Translations under genes and position numbers: made by a program | In this document: piece after piece, positions 24,905 to 34,121 of the stretch | Layout of the letters: every line of letters begins with the position of its first letter | Position numbering within the stretch: position 1 is the first letter of the stretch | The notes under the pieces: generated by a model | The model's database searches: none | Told to the model about the DNA's origin: nothing | What the model saw: the letters and a program-made list of their open reading frames with translations, nothing else | Assembly: GCF_003286085.1 (NCBI RefSeq) | Contig: NW_020825288.1 | Location: forward strand, 23,064,001-23,128,000 | DNA length: 64,000 nt | Direction of reading: 5' to 3' | Source: Drosophila persimilis | Taxonomy: Eukaryota; Arthropoda; Insecta; Diptera; Drosophilidae

Positions 24905-25249
24905 ATGAAGCTTATTTTGGTTTTGGCTTGTCTGGCACTTTATGTGGCCCACACCTCTGGCCAGGTCAACTGCCGTGGACGTCCCGGTAAGTCAAGATCA
25001 GTTCAGTTTCGAGCTTATCAACTTACAGGACATTATTTCTATGTTTCTGTAGCGATCCAGGCATGCACTGGCGGCCGGCATGAAGGCCACAACCGAAATA
25101 GGTCCTGTCCAGCGAGATTCATGCCCGTAATGTGGTGGTACAACCCACGCGTCAGGGACTGCCAAACGATGAGGTACTTGGGCTGTGGGGGCAACAACAA
25201 CCGCTACTGCTCTCTCGCCGACTGTCGTCGTCGGTGCATACGCCGCTAG
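24905..25249 (+). CDS. Small secreted Kunitz-like protease inhibitor, two exons
   Basis: Exons 24905-24986 and 25053-25249 give 92 residues. A signal peptide (MKLILVLACLALYVAHTSG) probably ends at residue 19. The mature part shows the second half of a Kunitz/BPTI domain clearly: a WWYN core, then C, YLGCGGNNN, ADC and RRRC, matching the canonical Cys 3-6 pattern with the GCGGN.N signature. The first half is odd: 13 residues separate the Cys that should be Cys1 and Cys2, against 8 in BPTI, and there are extra cysteines (VNCRG, RYCSL) that could form a further disulfide. The protein is rich in Arg and Asn. Small secreted Kunitz proteins of this kind occur in fly accessory gland and haemolymph; the target protease cannot be told. 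The 66-nt intron is stop-free and a multiple of three. Confidence 0.85.
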   Translation: MKLILVLACLALYVAHTSGQVNCRGRPGKSRSVQFRAYQLTGHYFYVSVAIQACTGGRHEGHNRNRSCPARFMPVMWWYNPRVRDCQTMRYLGCGGNNNRYCSLADCRRRCIRR

Positions 25250-25309
25250 ATACCCGCTCCGTTCCATCCTGATGCTGATCCTTTCTTTTGATGAGTGCTT
25301 TTGATATAA

Positions 25310-25315
25310 AATAAA
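25310..25315 (+). terminator. Poly(A) signal of the Kunitz-like gene
   Basis: AATAAA 61 bases past the stop, within ATAAAATAAATAA. Confidence 0.7.
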
Positions 25316-25329
25316 TAATACATTACTTA

Positions 25330-26540
25330 CGCAAAGTTATTGGGATTATCGATAGTGATCTGCTCATGTGCGCGCCACTGTTTGTAGATGGTCAAACGTG
25401 ACCATTTATCAGAAAGAACATGCTACAAAAAATACTTAAAACAACACAACACGAGTATAGCACAAGAAAGCAATGGATATCGAGTACCCGTCGCAATTGA
25501 AATTTGAAAGCAGAATCTGTTTTGAATGCCTTTCTCTTCACCGCACGAGTGTTTTGAATTCCAGGGAACTCCACGGAGAAATCAAGCGAATCAATCTACT
25601 AATTTCTGTTCTCTAAATGATTCATTTACATGAAGTGTTATGCGCTTTTCGCACCAGCAAGATTCATATCCTTTGAAGTCCAATTTGTTTGCATTTGTTG
25701 GTTAGTGGATTATAGACGGGTTTTCATTATTTTTTCACTTCCGTTGTCTTTACTTTCCAGGGTCCCTCGCATCTCATTTTGGGGTACCTATAACACAAGA
25801 AAGATGCGAAAAGCCTGAAGAACTAAAGAGAAGAAAAGAACCGAAATCATGGATTCAAATAGCGATTTAATGGTGAATGCATTAATTACATCAGTATTCG
25901 TCCAGTCTTACTCTATTGCCATTTTAATTTGTCCTTGACAGGGAGGATACCACAGAGGTTCTCAATGGGATTCAGGTATACACTGTGCACTGTCGCATTG
26001 TACTGTTGTGAAACTTATTGCTACTCTTGATTTAACTTACTTTTAATATCCGATGAACACTACTAGACAGAATTAGTCCAACTCCAACGCATGTTCTTTA
26101 ATTCGGTCATAGTTGAATTAAAATCCTCTTTTTTGTAACGGAATGAGCACGCTGACACAAGGTGGCTGCTGGCAAGACGAAGCATAGATGGCGCTGCATG
26201 CTGTTTTCGTTAGTTGCATCGGCCACAACTTCAAATTGTTTTTAATAATTCAAAATCTTTGTTTTTATTTTTATATAAAACCAATCAAACAATTAATGAT
26301 TTTTTTAATAACAGTCGACAAACCCATATGTATTTTAACAATCAGTTCGACAATTGTTATTATATATTATGTATATTATTATATTATACAATAAAATTCC
26401 CACACGTTCTCTCGCCTGGAAGGTTCAAAATATTTATGAAATACACCCAGTAATTGCAAAGGTCTGTCTTTGTTTGTCTGTCCGAACGTAACTACGCTAC
26501 TGTAATATATACACAGTATCTCAACACGCTCAGTATTTTA
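25330..26540. other. Spacer between the Kunitz gene and ACS-A
   Basis: No gene seen. It contains copy 2 of the dispersed repeat, an AT-rich run (about 26,330-26,400) and, at its end, the ACS-A promoter. Confidence 0.5.
26149..26194 (+). repeat. Copy 2 of the dispersed 46-bp repeat
   Basis: Begins ACGCTGACACAAGGTG and ends CGAAGCATAGATGGCGCT. Pairs with 23,935-23,980. Similarity fades quickly on both sides. Confidence 0.7.
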
Positions 26541-26544
26541 GTTC

Positions 26545-26580
26545 TATAAAAAGGACTTTGAGCACAAATTGCCAACAGTT
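26545..26580 (+). promoter_or_regulatory. ACS-A core promoter (TATA plus Inr)
   Basis: TATAAAAAG at 26,545-26,553 and, about 30 bp on, GCCAACAGTT, which is repeated almost exactly at the matching place before ACS-C. The implied 5' UTR is about 35-40 nt. Confidence 0.75.
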
Positions 26581-26612
26581 GAAACACATCGTTTAAGCTA
26601 ACAGCTTGGACA

Positions 26613-28333
26613 ATGCCGTATGATCCGCAAATCACCTACGATGATATGCTCAAGGTGTGGAGTGGAGGCGAAAGAGCGAACTATTTCGCACCTCACCTTT
26701 CCATTGGGGAGATCATCTTCCGGGAGATGGAAAGGCATCCAAAGCTCATTGCACAGGTATGCTGTTACGAGAATCGAATTCCACTATTAACTAAACTAAC
26801 CTTCCAGATCTCAGCCACTGAGAAGACGGTGCTGACTCGGGAGGAGGTGCGTTTCAATGCGATGCGTGTGGCCACCTATATGCGAGGACTTGGCCTAAAG
26901 CAATGTGATATTGTGGGCCTCATAGCCAGGAACACCACGCACCTGGTGGCCGTGGCCTACGCCTGCTTTTTCAATGGAATGCCTTTCCACTCTATGAACA
27001 TCTCCTACGAGCAGGACACCATTGAGAAGCTGCTTAGCATTACCAGACCCCGTCTGATATTCTGCGACGGGGATGAGTACGAGAGAGTTCTGGCAGCCAC
27101 CGAGCACATCAAGCTGGACATCTCAATCATAACCATGCGAAACCACCCTTCGGGGTCCGTGCGGATTCAGGATATCCTGACCACACCCATTGAGGATAAC
27201 TTCCGGCCAGCACGTCTGGAGCAGGGCCCCGATCAGACCTTGGCCATTCTGTGCTCCTCGGGGACCACGGGCGTTCCCAAGGCGGTTACTGCAACCAACA
27301 GCCACAATTGCATATTCCCCGGCTTGTAAGTCCATCGGAATGGTTGACTAGCTCACCATTGACTGTCTCCTCTCGCAGCCTCGTCACCACCGATGTTGTT
27401 CAGTACACGCACAGCACCGTGGATTGGTTTTCGGGCCTTTCCTCCATAATCAACGCTGGAGTTTTCAGCACTACAAATGTTATTGCTGACAATGATTTTG
27501 ATCCCGCCTTCATGTGTCGTATGGTCCAGGAATACAGGATCGGGTTGGTCTTTCAATGTCCTTCCCACATGGCAATGCTGGCGAACTGCCCGGAATTCGA
27601 AGACGCTGACCTGTCGAGCATAAAGCATTACATTTTTGGTGGCTCCCGGTGCTCCCTGGATGTTCAGAATCGTGTCCGAAGCCGCCTCAATGGAGATCTG
27701 ATCTTTAGCTATTCCATAACAGAGCTAAATAGCACGGGCACCTTGAACCTTCACTTTGATGAAAAGCCCAACTCAGTGGGTTGTCCAGTCGCTGGCAACA
27801 AAATCAAGATAATCGATGAAGAGGGTGTGGCTCTGGGTCCAAATAAAGTGGGTGAAGTGTGTCTCTTCAATGGCCAGCATTGGTCTGGCTACTATGGCAA
27901 TCCCGAGGAGACGCTTATGATTCGCGACTCTCAAAAGTGGTTTCACACCGGAGATTTGGGCTACGTTGATGAAGATGGCTTCTTGTTTATAGATGATCGC
28001 AAAAAGGACATGCTCAAGTACCACAACATCATGTACTATCCCAACGAGATAGAGACAGTTATCTCCCAGATGCCTAACGTTGCCGAGGTCTGTGTATTTG
28101 GCATTTGGAATGCAGTCAATGGCGATGAGGCTGCAGCCTCTGTGGTGAAGAGGCACGGAACCAATCTGGTCGCCCAGGACGTTTTGGACTTTGTAAAGGA
28201 ACATATTGATGCCCAGTATAAACAATTAAATGCTGGAGTCATCATTGTAGATGATCTGAAGCGAAGTGGAAATGGGAAAACCAATCGACGCGCCAACAAG
28301 GATCACTTTCTGAATGTTCAGAAGATCAACTAG
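26613..28333 (+). CDS. ACS-A: AMP-binding acyl-CoA synthetase/luciferase-like enzyme
   Basis: Exons 26613-26756, 26808-27325 and 27379-28333 give 538 residues. It belongs to the adenylate-forming (ANL) superfamily, in the fly luciferin-4-monooxygenase-like group that resembles D. melanogaster CG11659/CG6300. Such enzymes activate a carboxylic acid with ATP and join it to CoA; the substrate here is unknown and true luciferase activity is not expected. Visible motifs: the P-loop LCSSGTTGVPKAV near residue 210, the HTGDLGY motif, the hinge DRKKDMLKY, and the C-terminal lysine in NGKTNRR. No peroxisomal SKL-type end (it ends NVQKIN). One arginine conserved in its sisters (NSVGRP) is Cys here (NSVGCP). 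Intron 1 is 51 nt, stop-free and in frame, so exon 1-2 can be mistaken for one exon. The first two exons are nearly identical to ACS-B and ACS-C. Confidence 0.9.
28153..28263 (+). repeat. 111-bp identical tract shared with ACS-B (inverted)
   Basis: From GCACGGAACCAATCTGGTCG to GATCTGAAGCG, read by eye as identical to the reverse complement of 30,264-30,374, in the C-terminal domain. Flanking exon sequence is clearly more divergent. Confidence 0.85.
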
Positions 28334-28624
28334 CTTAAATCCCTAAGCGAGAGAAGGGAGAACCAAAAAAAAAACTTAATAATATACCAAGAACCAAGTC
28401 CAACACTTTATCCATTATATATTTGATAATTAATCAACACTAAAACCTATTTTATCGATTAATGAGCTGACAACTTTGACATTTGACAACTTCATTTTAT
28501 TGATGAAGAAGATGATTAGACAACTTTTCTGCAGAAATAAAAGGGCTGGTGTGTAAGAAGAAAACCGAATTGGAATAAAAACACGAAAAAGTGGTACTCC
28601 CATCAGACAAACTCTAAAGTGAAG

Positions 28625-28691
28625 GTAAATATGGCACTTTTCGGAATCTTTTATTGCATTTTTACATTTTTTTCTCTAATTTTTTTCCAAG
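28625..28691 (+). other. Likely 5' UTR intron of Rcd5
   Basis: GTAAAT donor after GTGAAG and a long T-rich tract ending CCAAG, 67 nt, ending 31 bp before the Rcd5 start codon. Inferred from splice signals only. Confidence 0.5.
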
Positions 28692-28722
28692 GAAAACGGT
28701 TTAGCTTTTTTTTTTGTGCAAA

Positions 28723-29889
28723 ATGTCGCTGTCAAAGTTTAAGCGTGAGGATATGGAGTTTGTACCCAATGGGAACGTGATGGAACTCCGTCCAATACAG
28801 CAACTTCGACGAGCCAAGATTGATGCGGCCGCCCTCAAGGGGGGTCGCAAGCTCCGCAAGGATGAAGAGCCAAGGGCCCAGATGGTCGGCCGCTGGAAGC
28901 CCATTGATGACCTGGCCCTGTTGACGGCCATGGATCGGGTGAACAATGTTAAGATCGTGCATCGTGTATGCAAATTCTCGTGCATGTTCTCGCTCAAGGA
29001 GGTCCATCAGCGTTGGAAGGCACTGCTCTACTCGCCCATGGATTCGCAGACGGCCATGTCGGCCATCGAGAATCTACACCCGGAGACGGTGGCCACCGTT
29101 AGGGCTAATACGGTACTCAGTCCCGAGGAGGAGGAAGTAATCATGAGCATCAAGAGCTCGGAATCCCCCTCACTGGCAAAGTTTCAGGAGCTGATCGATC
29201 AGAATGCTGCCATCTTTTTGCGTGAACGAACGGCCCAATATCTGCAAATTTACTGGCGCGAGCTCCGCAAGTATATGCTGCTGCCTGATCAGGTGATTGC
29301 GCCGGGCGAGGAGGCGTCCTATCTGCAGAGCTTCTCCGAGGCCGAGGCGGAGGCCTTTCATGTCAATGTCCACGAGCCCATCGACGAGGCCCTGGACGCC
29401 GAGCTGGAGCTTCAGAGCCGTCGCAATAGGCGCTCCATTCGGTTGTTGGAGAACGAAATAACTCGTATGTCCGTCCTGGTGGACTGTGGTCGTGGTCCTC
29501 GAGAGCTGGACAACAATACGATTGCCTGTTTGTGCGGCCATCGGGTGCGCTTTCTGATGCAACATCCGGAGATCAACTTTGGGCGCGACGGTAACGAAGG
29601 CTCCGATTGGAAGGTGGATGTGAACCTGGCCCTGGAGGGTCCGGCCGAGAAGGTGTCACGTCTGCAGGGCACCATTAAGCTGCGCAACGATGGCATCATC
29701 TTCATTGCCAATGTGGGCAAGCGGACCATCTTTGTGCAGGGCGAACCCCTGCTTACGAGTCACAAGACACGACTCGACGACAATATGTTGGTGGAGATAT
29801 GCGGCCTTACCTTTACGTTCATCATTAACCCCAATGCCATCGATGCCGTACGCACGCAGTGCGCCAAGACCTCGGAGCCGTTGAAGTAA
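28723..29889 (+). CDS. Rcd5: Rcd5 / microspherule protein 1 (MCRS1) homologue
   Basis: A single coding exon of 388 residues starting MSLSKFKRED. MCRS1 proteins are subunits of chromatin complexes (NSL histone acetyltransferase, INO80) and also act at centrosomes and spindle poles; fly Rcd5 was named for a centriole phenotype. Two family domains are visible: the MCRS N-terminal region with WKPIDDLALLTAM and FSLKEVHQRWKALLYSP (residues about 50-105), and a C-terminal FHA domain (about 285-380) with NFGRDG, VDVNLALEGPAEKVSR and GTIKLRNDGIIFIANVG. The N-terminus is short for the family as I remember it, so an upstream extension has been lost or is on another exon; the frame here is closed upstream by the inferred splice site. 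Lies between the inverted genes ACS-A and ACS-B. Codon usage is strongly G/C-ending, unlike the flanks. Looks intact. Confidence 0.9.
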   Translation: MSLSKFKREDMEFVPNGNVMELRPIQQLRRAKIDAAALKGGRKLRKDEEPRAQMVGRWKPIDDLALLTAMDRVNNVKIVHRVCKFSCMFSLKEVHQRWKALLYSPMDSQTAMSAIENLHPETVATVRANTVLSPEEEEVIMSIKSSESPSLAKFQELIDQNAAIFLRERTAQYLQIYWRELRKYMLLPDQVIAPGEEASYLQSFSEAEAEAFHVNVHEPIDEALDAELELQSRRNRRSIRLLENEITRMSVLVDCGRGPRELDNNTIACLCGHRVRFLMQHPEINFGRDGNEGSDWKVDVNLALEGPAEKVSRLQGTIKLRNDGIIFIANVGKRTIFVQGEPLLTSHKTRLDDNMLVEICGLTFTFIINPNAIDAVRTQCAKTSEPLK

Positions 29890-29957
29890 CAGAATCGATA
29901 CAGGACCTGATCTGAGGAAGAGCCAAGTCAATTTTTTGGTTGGTTTCCGATGATAGA

Positions 29958-29963
29958 AATAAA
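29958..29963 (+). terminator. Rcd5 poly(A) signal
   Basis: AATAAA 69 bases past the Rcd5 stop codon. Confidence 0.7.
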
Positions 29964-30172
29964 GAGGAAGCACTATCGCTACTTATGTTCCTTAAATTAA
30001 ATATATGTAAATTCAATTATTATTGAAATTTAAAACTATCGTAGACAATTTTGATAGTTCCTTGAAGATTTTTGTTTATCATATTGATTAAAAGTCTTAG
30101 GTCTTGTATTTGCTCTTCAAGATACATACTTAGACGCAAACCACTACAAAAATAAAAATACAATCCCGATCA

Positions 30173-31963
30173 CTACATCGATTGTCCTCCGAACGCCCTC
30201 CTATTGGTGATTTCCAGGAAGTGAGCTTTGGTCGCACGTCGATTAGTTTTTCCATTGGCACTGCGCTTCAGATCATCTACAATGATGACTCCAGCATTTA
30301 ATTGTTTATACTGGGCATCAATATGTTCCTTTACAAAGTCCAAAACGTCCTGGGCGACCAGATTGGTTCCGTGCCGCTTCACCACAGAAGCTGCGGCCTC
30401 ATCCCCATTGACTGCATCCCAAACCCCGAAGACACAGACCTCGGCTACATTCTGCATCTGGGAGATGACTGTCTCTATCTCGTTGGGATAATACATGATG
30501 TTGTGGTACTTGAGCATGTCCTTTTGCCGAGCAATTATGTATAGGAAGCCATCTTCGTCCATATAGCCCAGATCTCCAGTATGCAGCCACTTCTCTGAGT
30601 CCCGAATTATGAGAGTCTCTTCTGGGTTCCCGTAATAACCCGACCAATTCTGACCATTGAGAAAGCAGACTTGACCCGTTTCGTTTGGTCCCAGGGCCTC
30701 GCCCTGTTCATTGATTATCTTTAGACTGATTCCTTTTATCGGGCGACCCACGGAGTTGGGTTTTTCGTCAAAGTGAAGATTAGTACAGCCCACGCTGTTC
30801 AGCTCTGTTAAAGCGTATGCAAAGTGCAGGCAGTCGTGGCTAAGACGACTACGTATTCGATTCTGAACCTTCAAGGAGCAGTTGGATCCACCGTAAATGT
30901 AGAACCGAATGCTTGATAGATCAGATGTTTCGAATTCCGGACAGTTGGCCAGCATGGCCATGTGTGAAGGACATTGAAAGATGAATGTTATCTTGTATTC
31001 TTTGATCAGACGACACAGGAGAGCAGGATCGAAGACATTGTCGGCAATAATGCTAGTTGTGCTGAATACCCCGGCGCTAATGATGGTTATAAGACCCGAT
31101 ATCCAATCTAGGGTGCTGTGTGTATATTGCACATCATCGGAGGTTAGACGGCTGTGATGCAATGCAATGTATATCAGATGAGTTGGAATAGAACTAGTTC
31201 AATTGAAGTCTGCAAATGCTTGTTCTTGTCTACTTACAAAAAGGTCAAAAGAACCTGTTGACTGTTTGTAATCGTGACTGCCTTTGGAACGCCCGTGGTC
31301 CCCGAGGAGCACAGAATGGCCAAGGTCTGATCGGGGCCCTGTTCCAGACGTGCTGGCCGGAAGTTATCCTCAATGGGTGTGGTCAGGATATCCTGAATCC
31401 TCAGGGACCCCGAAGGGTGGTTTCGCATGGTTATGATTGTGGTGTCCAGCTTGATGTGCTCGGTGGCTGCCAGAACTCTCTCGTACTCATCCCCGTCGCA
31501 GAATATCAGAGAGGGTCTGGTAATGCTAAGCAGCTTCTCAATGGTGTCCTGCTCGTAGGAGATGTTCAGGGAGTGGAACGGCATTCCATTGAAAAAGCAG
31601 GCGTAGGCCACGGCCACCAGGTGCGTGGTGTTCCTGGCTATGAGGCCCACAATATCACATTGCTTTAGGCCAAGTCCTCGCATATAGGTGGCCACACGCA
31701 TCGCATTGAAACGCACCTCCTCCCGAGTCAGCACCGTCTTCTCAGTGGCCGAGATCTGGAAGGTTAGTTTAGTTAATACTGGAATTCGATTCCTCGTAAC
31801 AGCATACCTGTGCAATGAGCTTCGGATGCCTTTCCATCTCCCGGAAGATGATCTCCCCAATGGAAAGGTGAGGTGCGAAATAGTTCTCTCTTTCGCCTCC
31901 ACTCCACACCTTGAGCGTATCATCGTAGGTGATTTCCGGGCCGTACGGCATGCTGCGATCCAT
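30173..31963 (-). CDS. ACS-B: AMP-binding acyl-CoA synthetase-like enzyme, inverted copy
   Basis: Minus-strand exons 31808-31963, 31238-31755 and 30173-31151. Starting at the first ATG after the TATA box (31,963, MDRSMPYGPE) gives 550 residues; the ATG that aligns with ACS-A (31,951) gives 546. Same ANL family and exon structure as ACS-A. The P-loop SSGTTGVPKAV, HTGDLGY and the C-terminal NGKTNRR lysine are present. The hinge is unusual: IIARQKDMLKY instead of the VDRKKDMLKY type, so the hinge aspartate that lets the C-terminal domain rotate between the adenylation and thioester steps is Ala (codon at 30,530-30,532). This may weaken the second half-reaction or shift activity; that is inference. 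The C-terminus GGQSM is not a clear peroxisomal signal. Exons 1-2 and the last part of exon 3 are near-identical to ACS-A. Confidence 0.9.
30264..30374 (-). repeat. 111-bp identical tract shared with ACS-A (inverted)
   Basis: Partner of 28,153-28,263. Together the tracts form an inverted repeat around Rcd5. Confidence 0.85.
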
Positions 31964-31984
31964 CAGGTATCGGTATAGTTCCAA

Positions 31985-32020
31985 AACTGCTTCCGTATCG
32001 TGCCTGAGGTTCCTTTTATA
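31985..32020 (-). promoter_or_regulatory. ACS-B core promoter
   Basis: TATAAAAGG on the minus strand at 32,012-32,020, with a start expected near 31,985 (AAGCAGTTTTGG region), about 22 nt before the first ATG. ACS-B and ACS-C are divergent, with TATA boxes only about 265 bp apart, so they may share upstream elements. Confidence 0.7.
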
Positions 32021-32285
32021 GAATAATCGAACAGACAGCTGAACTGACGATCGCTGCTGGGGGCGTGTTTTAACCAGTACATTTTTGCAAACCTTCAAAC
32101 GTGGAATTCAAATGGAACTCAAAATGTACAACATTCTCCCACGTTGAGGGCACACGTGTAGGGCAGGGCAATAATGTTTTATTTCCCAGGATATATGTAG
32201 TAATGTTTGCAACCACAATTCAATTTATTACGTGATATATCTGAAAACCTATCGTTTGTCTGTCCCAAAGTTTTCTTCTCGTTTC

Positions 32286-32320
32286 TATAAGAGGGGACCG
32301 GCAGGCACAAATCGCCAACA
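32286..32320 (+). promoter_or_regulatory. ACS-C core promoter (TATA plus Inr)
   Basis: TATAAGAG at 32,286-32,293, then CACAAATCGCCAACAGTTAA at the start-site position, nearly the same as in ACS-A (CACAAATTGCCAACAGTTGA). Confidence 0.75.
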
Positions 32321-32355
32321 GTTAATAAAAAGTACAAAAACTGGTAGTTAGCAGA

Positions 32356-34121
32356 ATGCCGAATAAGCCAGAATCCAAATACGATCCAAAGCTCAAGGTC
32401 TGGAGTGGTGGAGAAAGATCGAATTATTTCGCACCGCACCTTTCCATTGGGGAGATCATCTTCCGGGAGATGGAAAGGCATCCGAAGCTCATTGCACAGG
32501 TATGCTGTTACGACGAATCGAATCTCACTATTAACTAAACTAACCTTCCAGATCTCAGCCACTGAGAAGACGGTTCTGACTCGGGAGGAGGTGCGTTTCA
32601 ATGCGATGCATGTGGCCAGCTATATGCGAGGACTTGGCCTAAAGCAATGTGATATTGTGGGCCTCATAGCCAGGAACACCACGCACCTGGTGGCCGTGGC
32701 CTACGCCTGCTTTTTCAATGGAATGCCGTTCCACTCCCTGAACATCTCCTACGAGCAGGACACCATTGAGAAGCTGCTTAGCATTACCAGACCCTCTCTG
32801 ATATTCTGCGACGGGGATGAGTACGCGAGAGTTCTGGCAGCCACCGAGCACATCAAGCTGGACACCACAATCATAACCATGCGAAACCACCCATCGGGCT
32901 CCCTGCGGATTCTGGATATCCTGTCCACATCCATTGAGGATAACTTCCGGCCAGCACGTCTGGAGCAGGGCCCCGATCAGACCTTGGCCATTCTCTGCTC
33001 CTCGGGGACCACGGGCGTTCCAAAAGCAGTCACTTTCACTAACAGCCAACAGATTCTATGGAGCTGCACGTGTGTTTAATATCTTTAGTAATCCCTTCCC
33101 ACTGATATCAGTATATTTCTCTTCTTCTCTGATTAGTCCCATGACAACCGATGTGGTTCAGTACTCGCACAGCACCCTGGACTGGTTCTCGGGACTCTCC
33201 GTTTGCATTAACGCTGGAGTGTTCAGCACCACAAGCATTATTGCCGATAACAAGTTTGATCCTGCCTTCCTGTGTCGTATCATCGAGGAGTACAAAATAA
33301 CATTCCTCGTTCAGAGCCCTTCCCAAATGGCCATGCTGGTGAGCTGTCCAGAGTTCGACGCGTCTGATCTGTCGAGCATCCGGCATTACGTTTACGGAGG
33401 CACTGCCTGCTCCGTGGAGATGCAGCATCGAATGCGCAGGCGTCTTAAGCAGGCGGACTGTCTGGTCTTTAGCTATAACTTAACGGAGATGAACAGCTTG
33501 GGTTGCTTGAACCTTCACTTTGACGAAAAACCCAACTCCGTGGGCCGCCCGGTGAAAGGAATCAGAGTCAAGATAATCAATGAAAAGGGCGAGGCCCTGG
33601 GTCCCAGTGCCGTCGGTGAAGTCTGTTTTTATAGTGGTCAGCATTGGTCGGGCTATTACGGGAATCCAGAGGAGACGCGCATAATGGTCGACTCTCAGAG
33701 GTGGCTACACACCGGTGATATGGGCTACATGGACCCAGACGGCTTTCTATACATCGTGGACCGCAAGAAGGATATGCTCAAGTATCAGAGCATCATGTAT
33801 TATCCAAGCGAAATAGAGAGAGTGATCTCCCAGATCCCTGACGTAGTCGAGGTCTGTGTCTTCGGTGTGTGGGATGAAGTGAATGGCGACGAGGCTGCTG
33901 CCTCTGTGGTAAAGAAGCCTGGCACCCAACTCTCAGCTCAAGATGTTGTGAAGTTTGTAAAGGAACGTATTGGGGCGAAGTACAAGCAGCTGAACGCAGG
34001 AGCCATCATTGTGGAGGATCTGGTACGAAGTCCGAACGGAAAAACCCACCGAGTCGCCACAAAAGCGCACTTTCTAGAGGTCACAAACAGAACCAGGACT
34101 CAGGACTCTTGGTTCAAATGA
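32356..34121 (+). CDS. ACS-C: AMP-binding acyl-CoA synthetase-like enzyme
   Basis: Exons 32356-32499, 32552-33069 and 33137-34121 give 548 residues, starting MPNKPESKYDPKLKVWSGG. Same family and structure as ACS-A and ACS-B: exon 1 is 144 nt and exon 2 is 518 nt in all three. P-loop SSGTTGVPKAV, HTGDMGY, hinge VDRKKDMLKY and NGKTHR with the catalytic lysine are all present. The C-terminal domain (YQSIMYYPSEIERVISQIP onward) differs from ACS-A/B at many positions, unlike exons 1-2, which are nearly the same. No peroxisomal signal (ends DSWFK). Intron 1 is 52 nt, intron 2 67 nt. It probably activates a fatty or aromatic acid; the substrate is unknown. Confidence 0.9.

Noticed and set aside
28360-28376. 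A-run after the ACS-A stop as a retrocopy poly(A) tail
   Set aside because: ACS-A keeps both introns, so it is not a retrocopy; the run is short.
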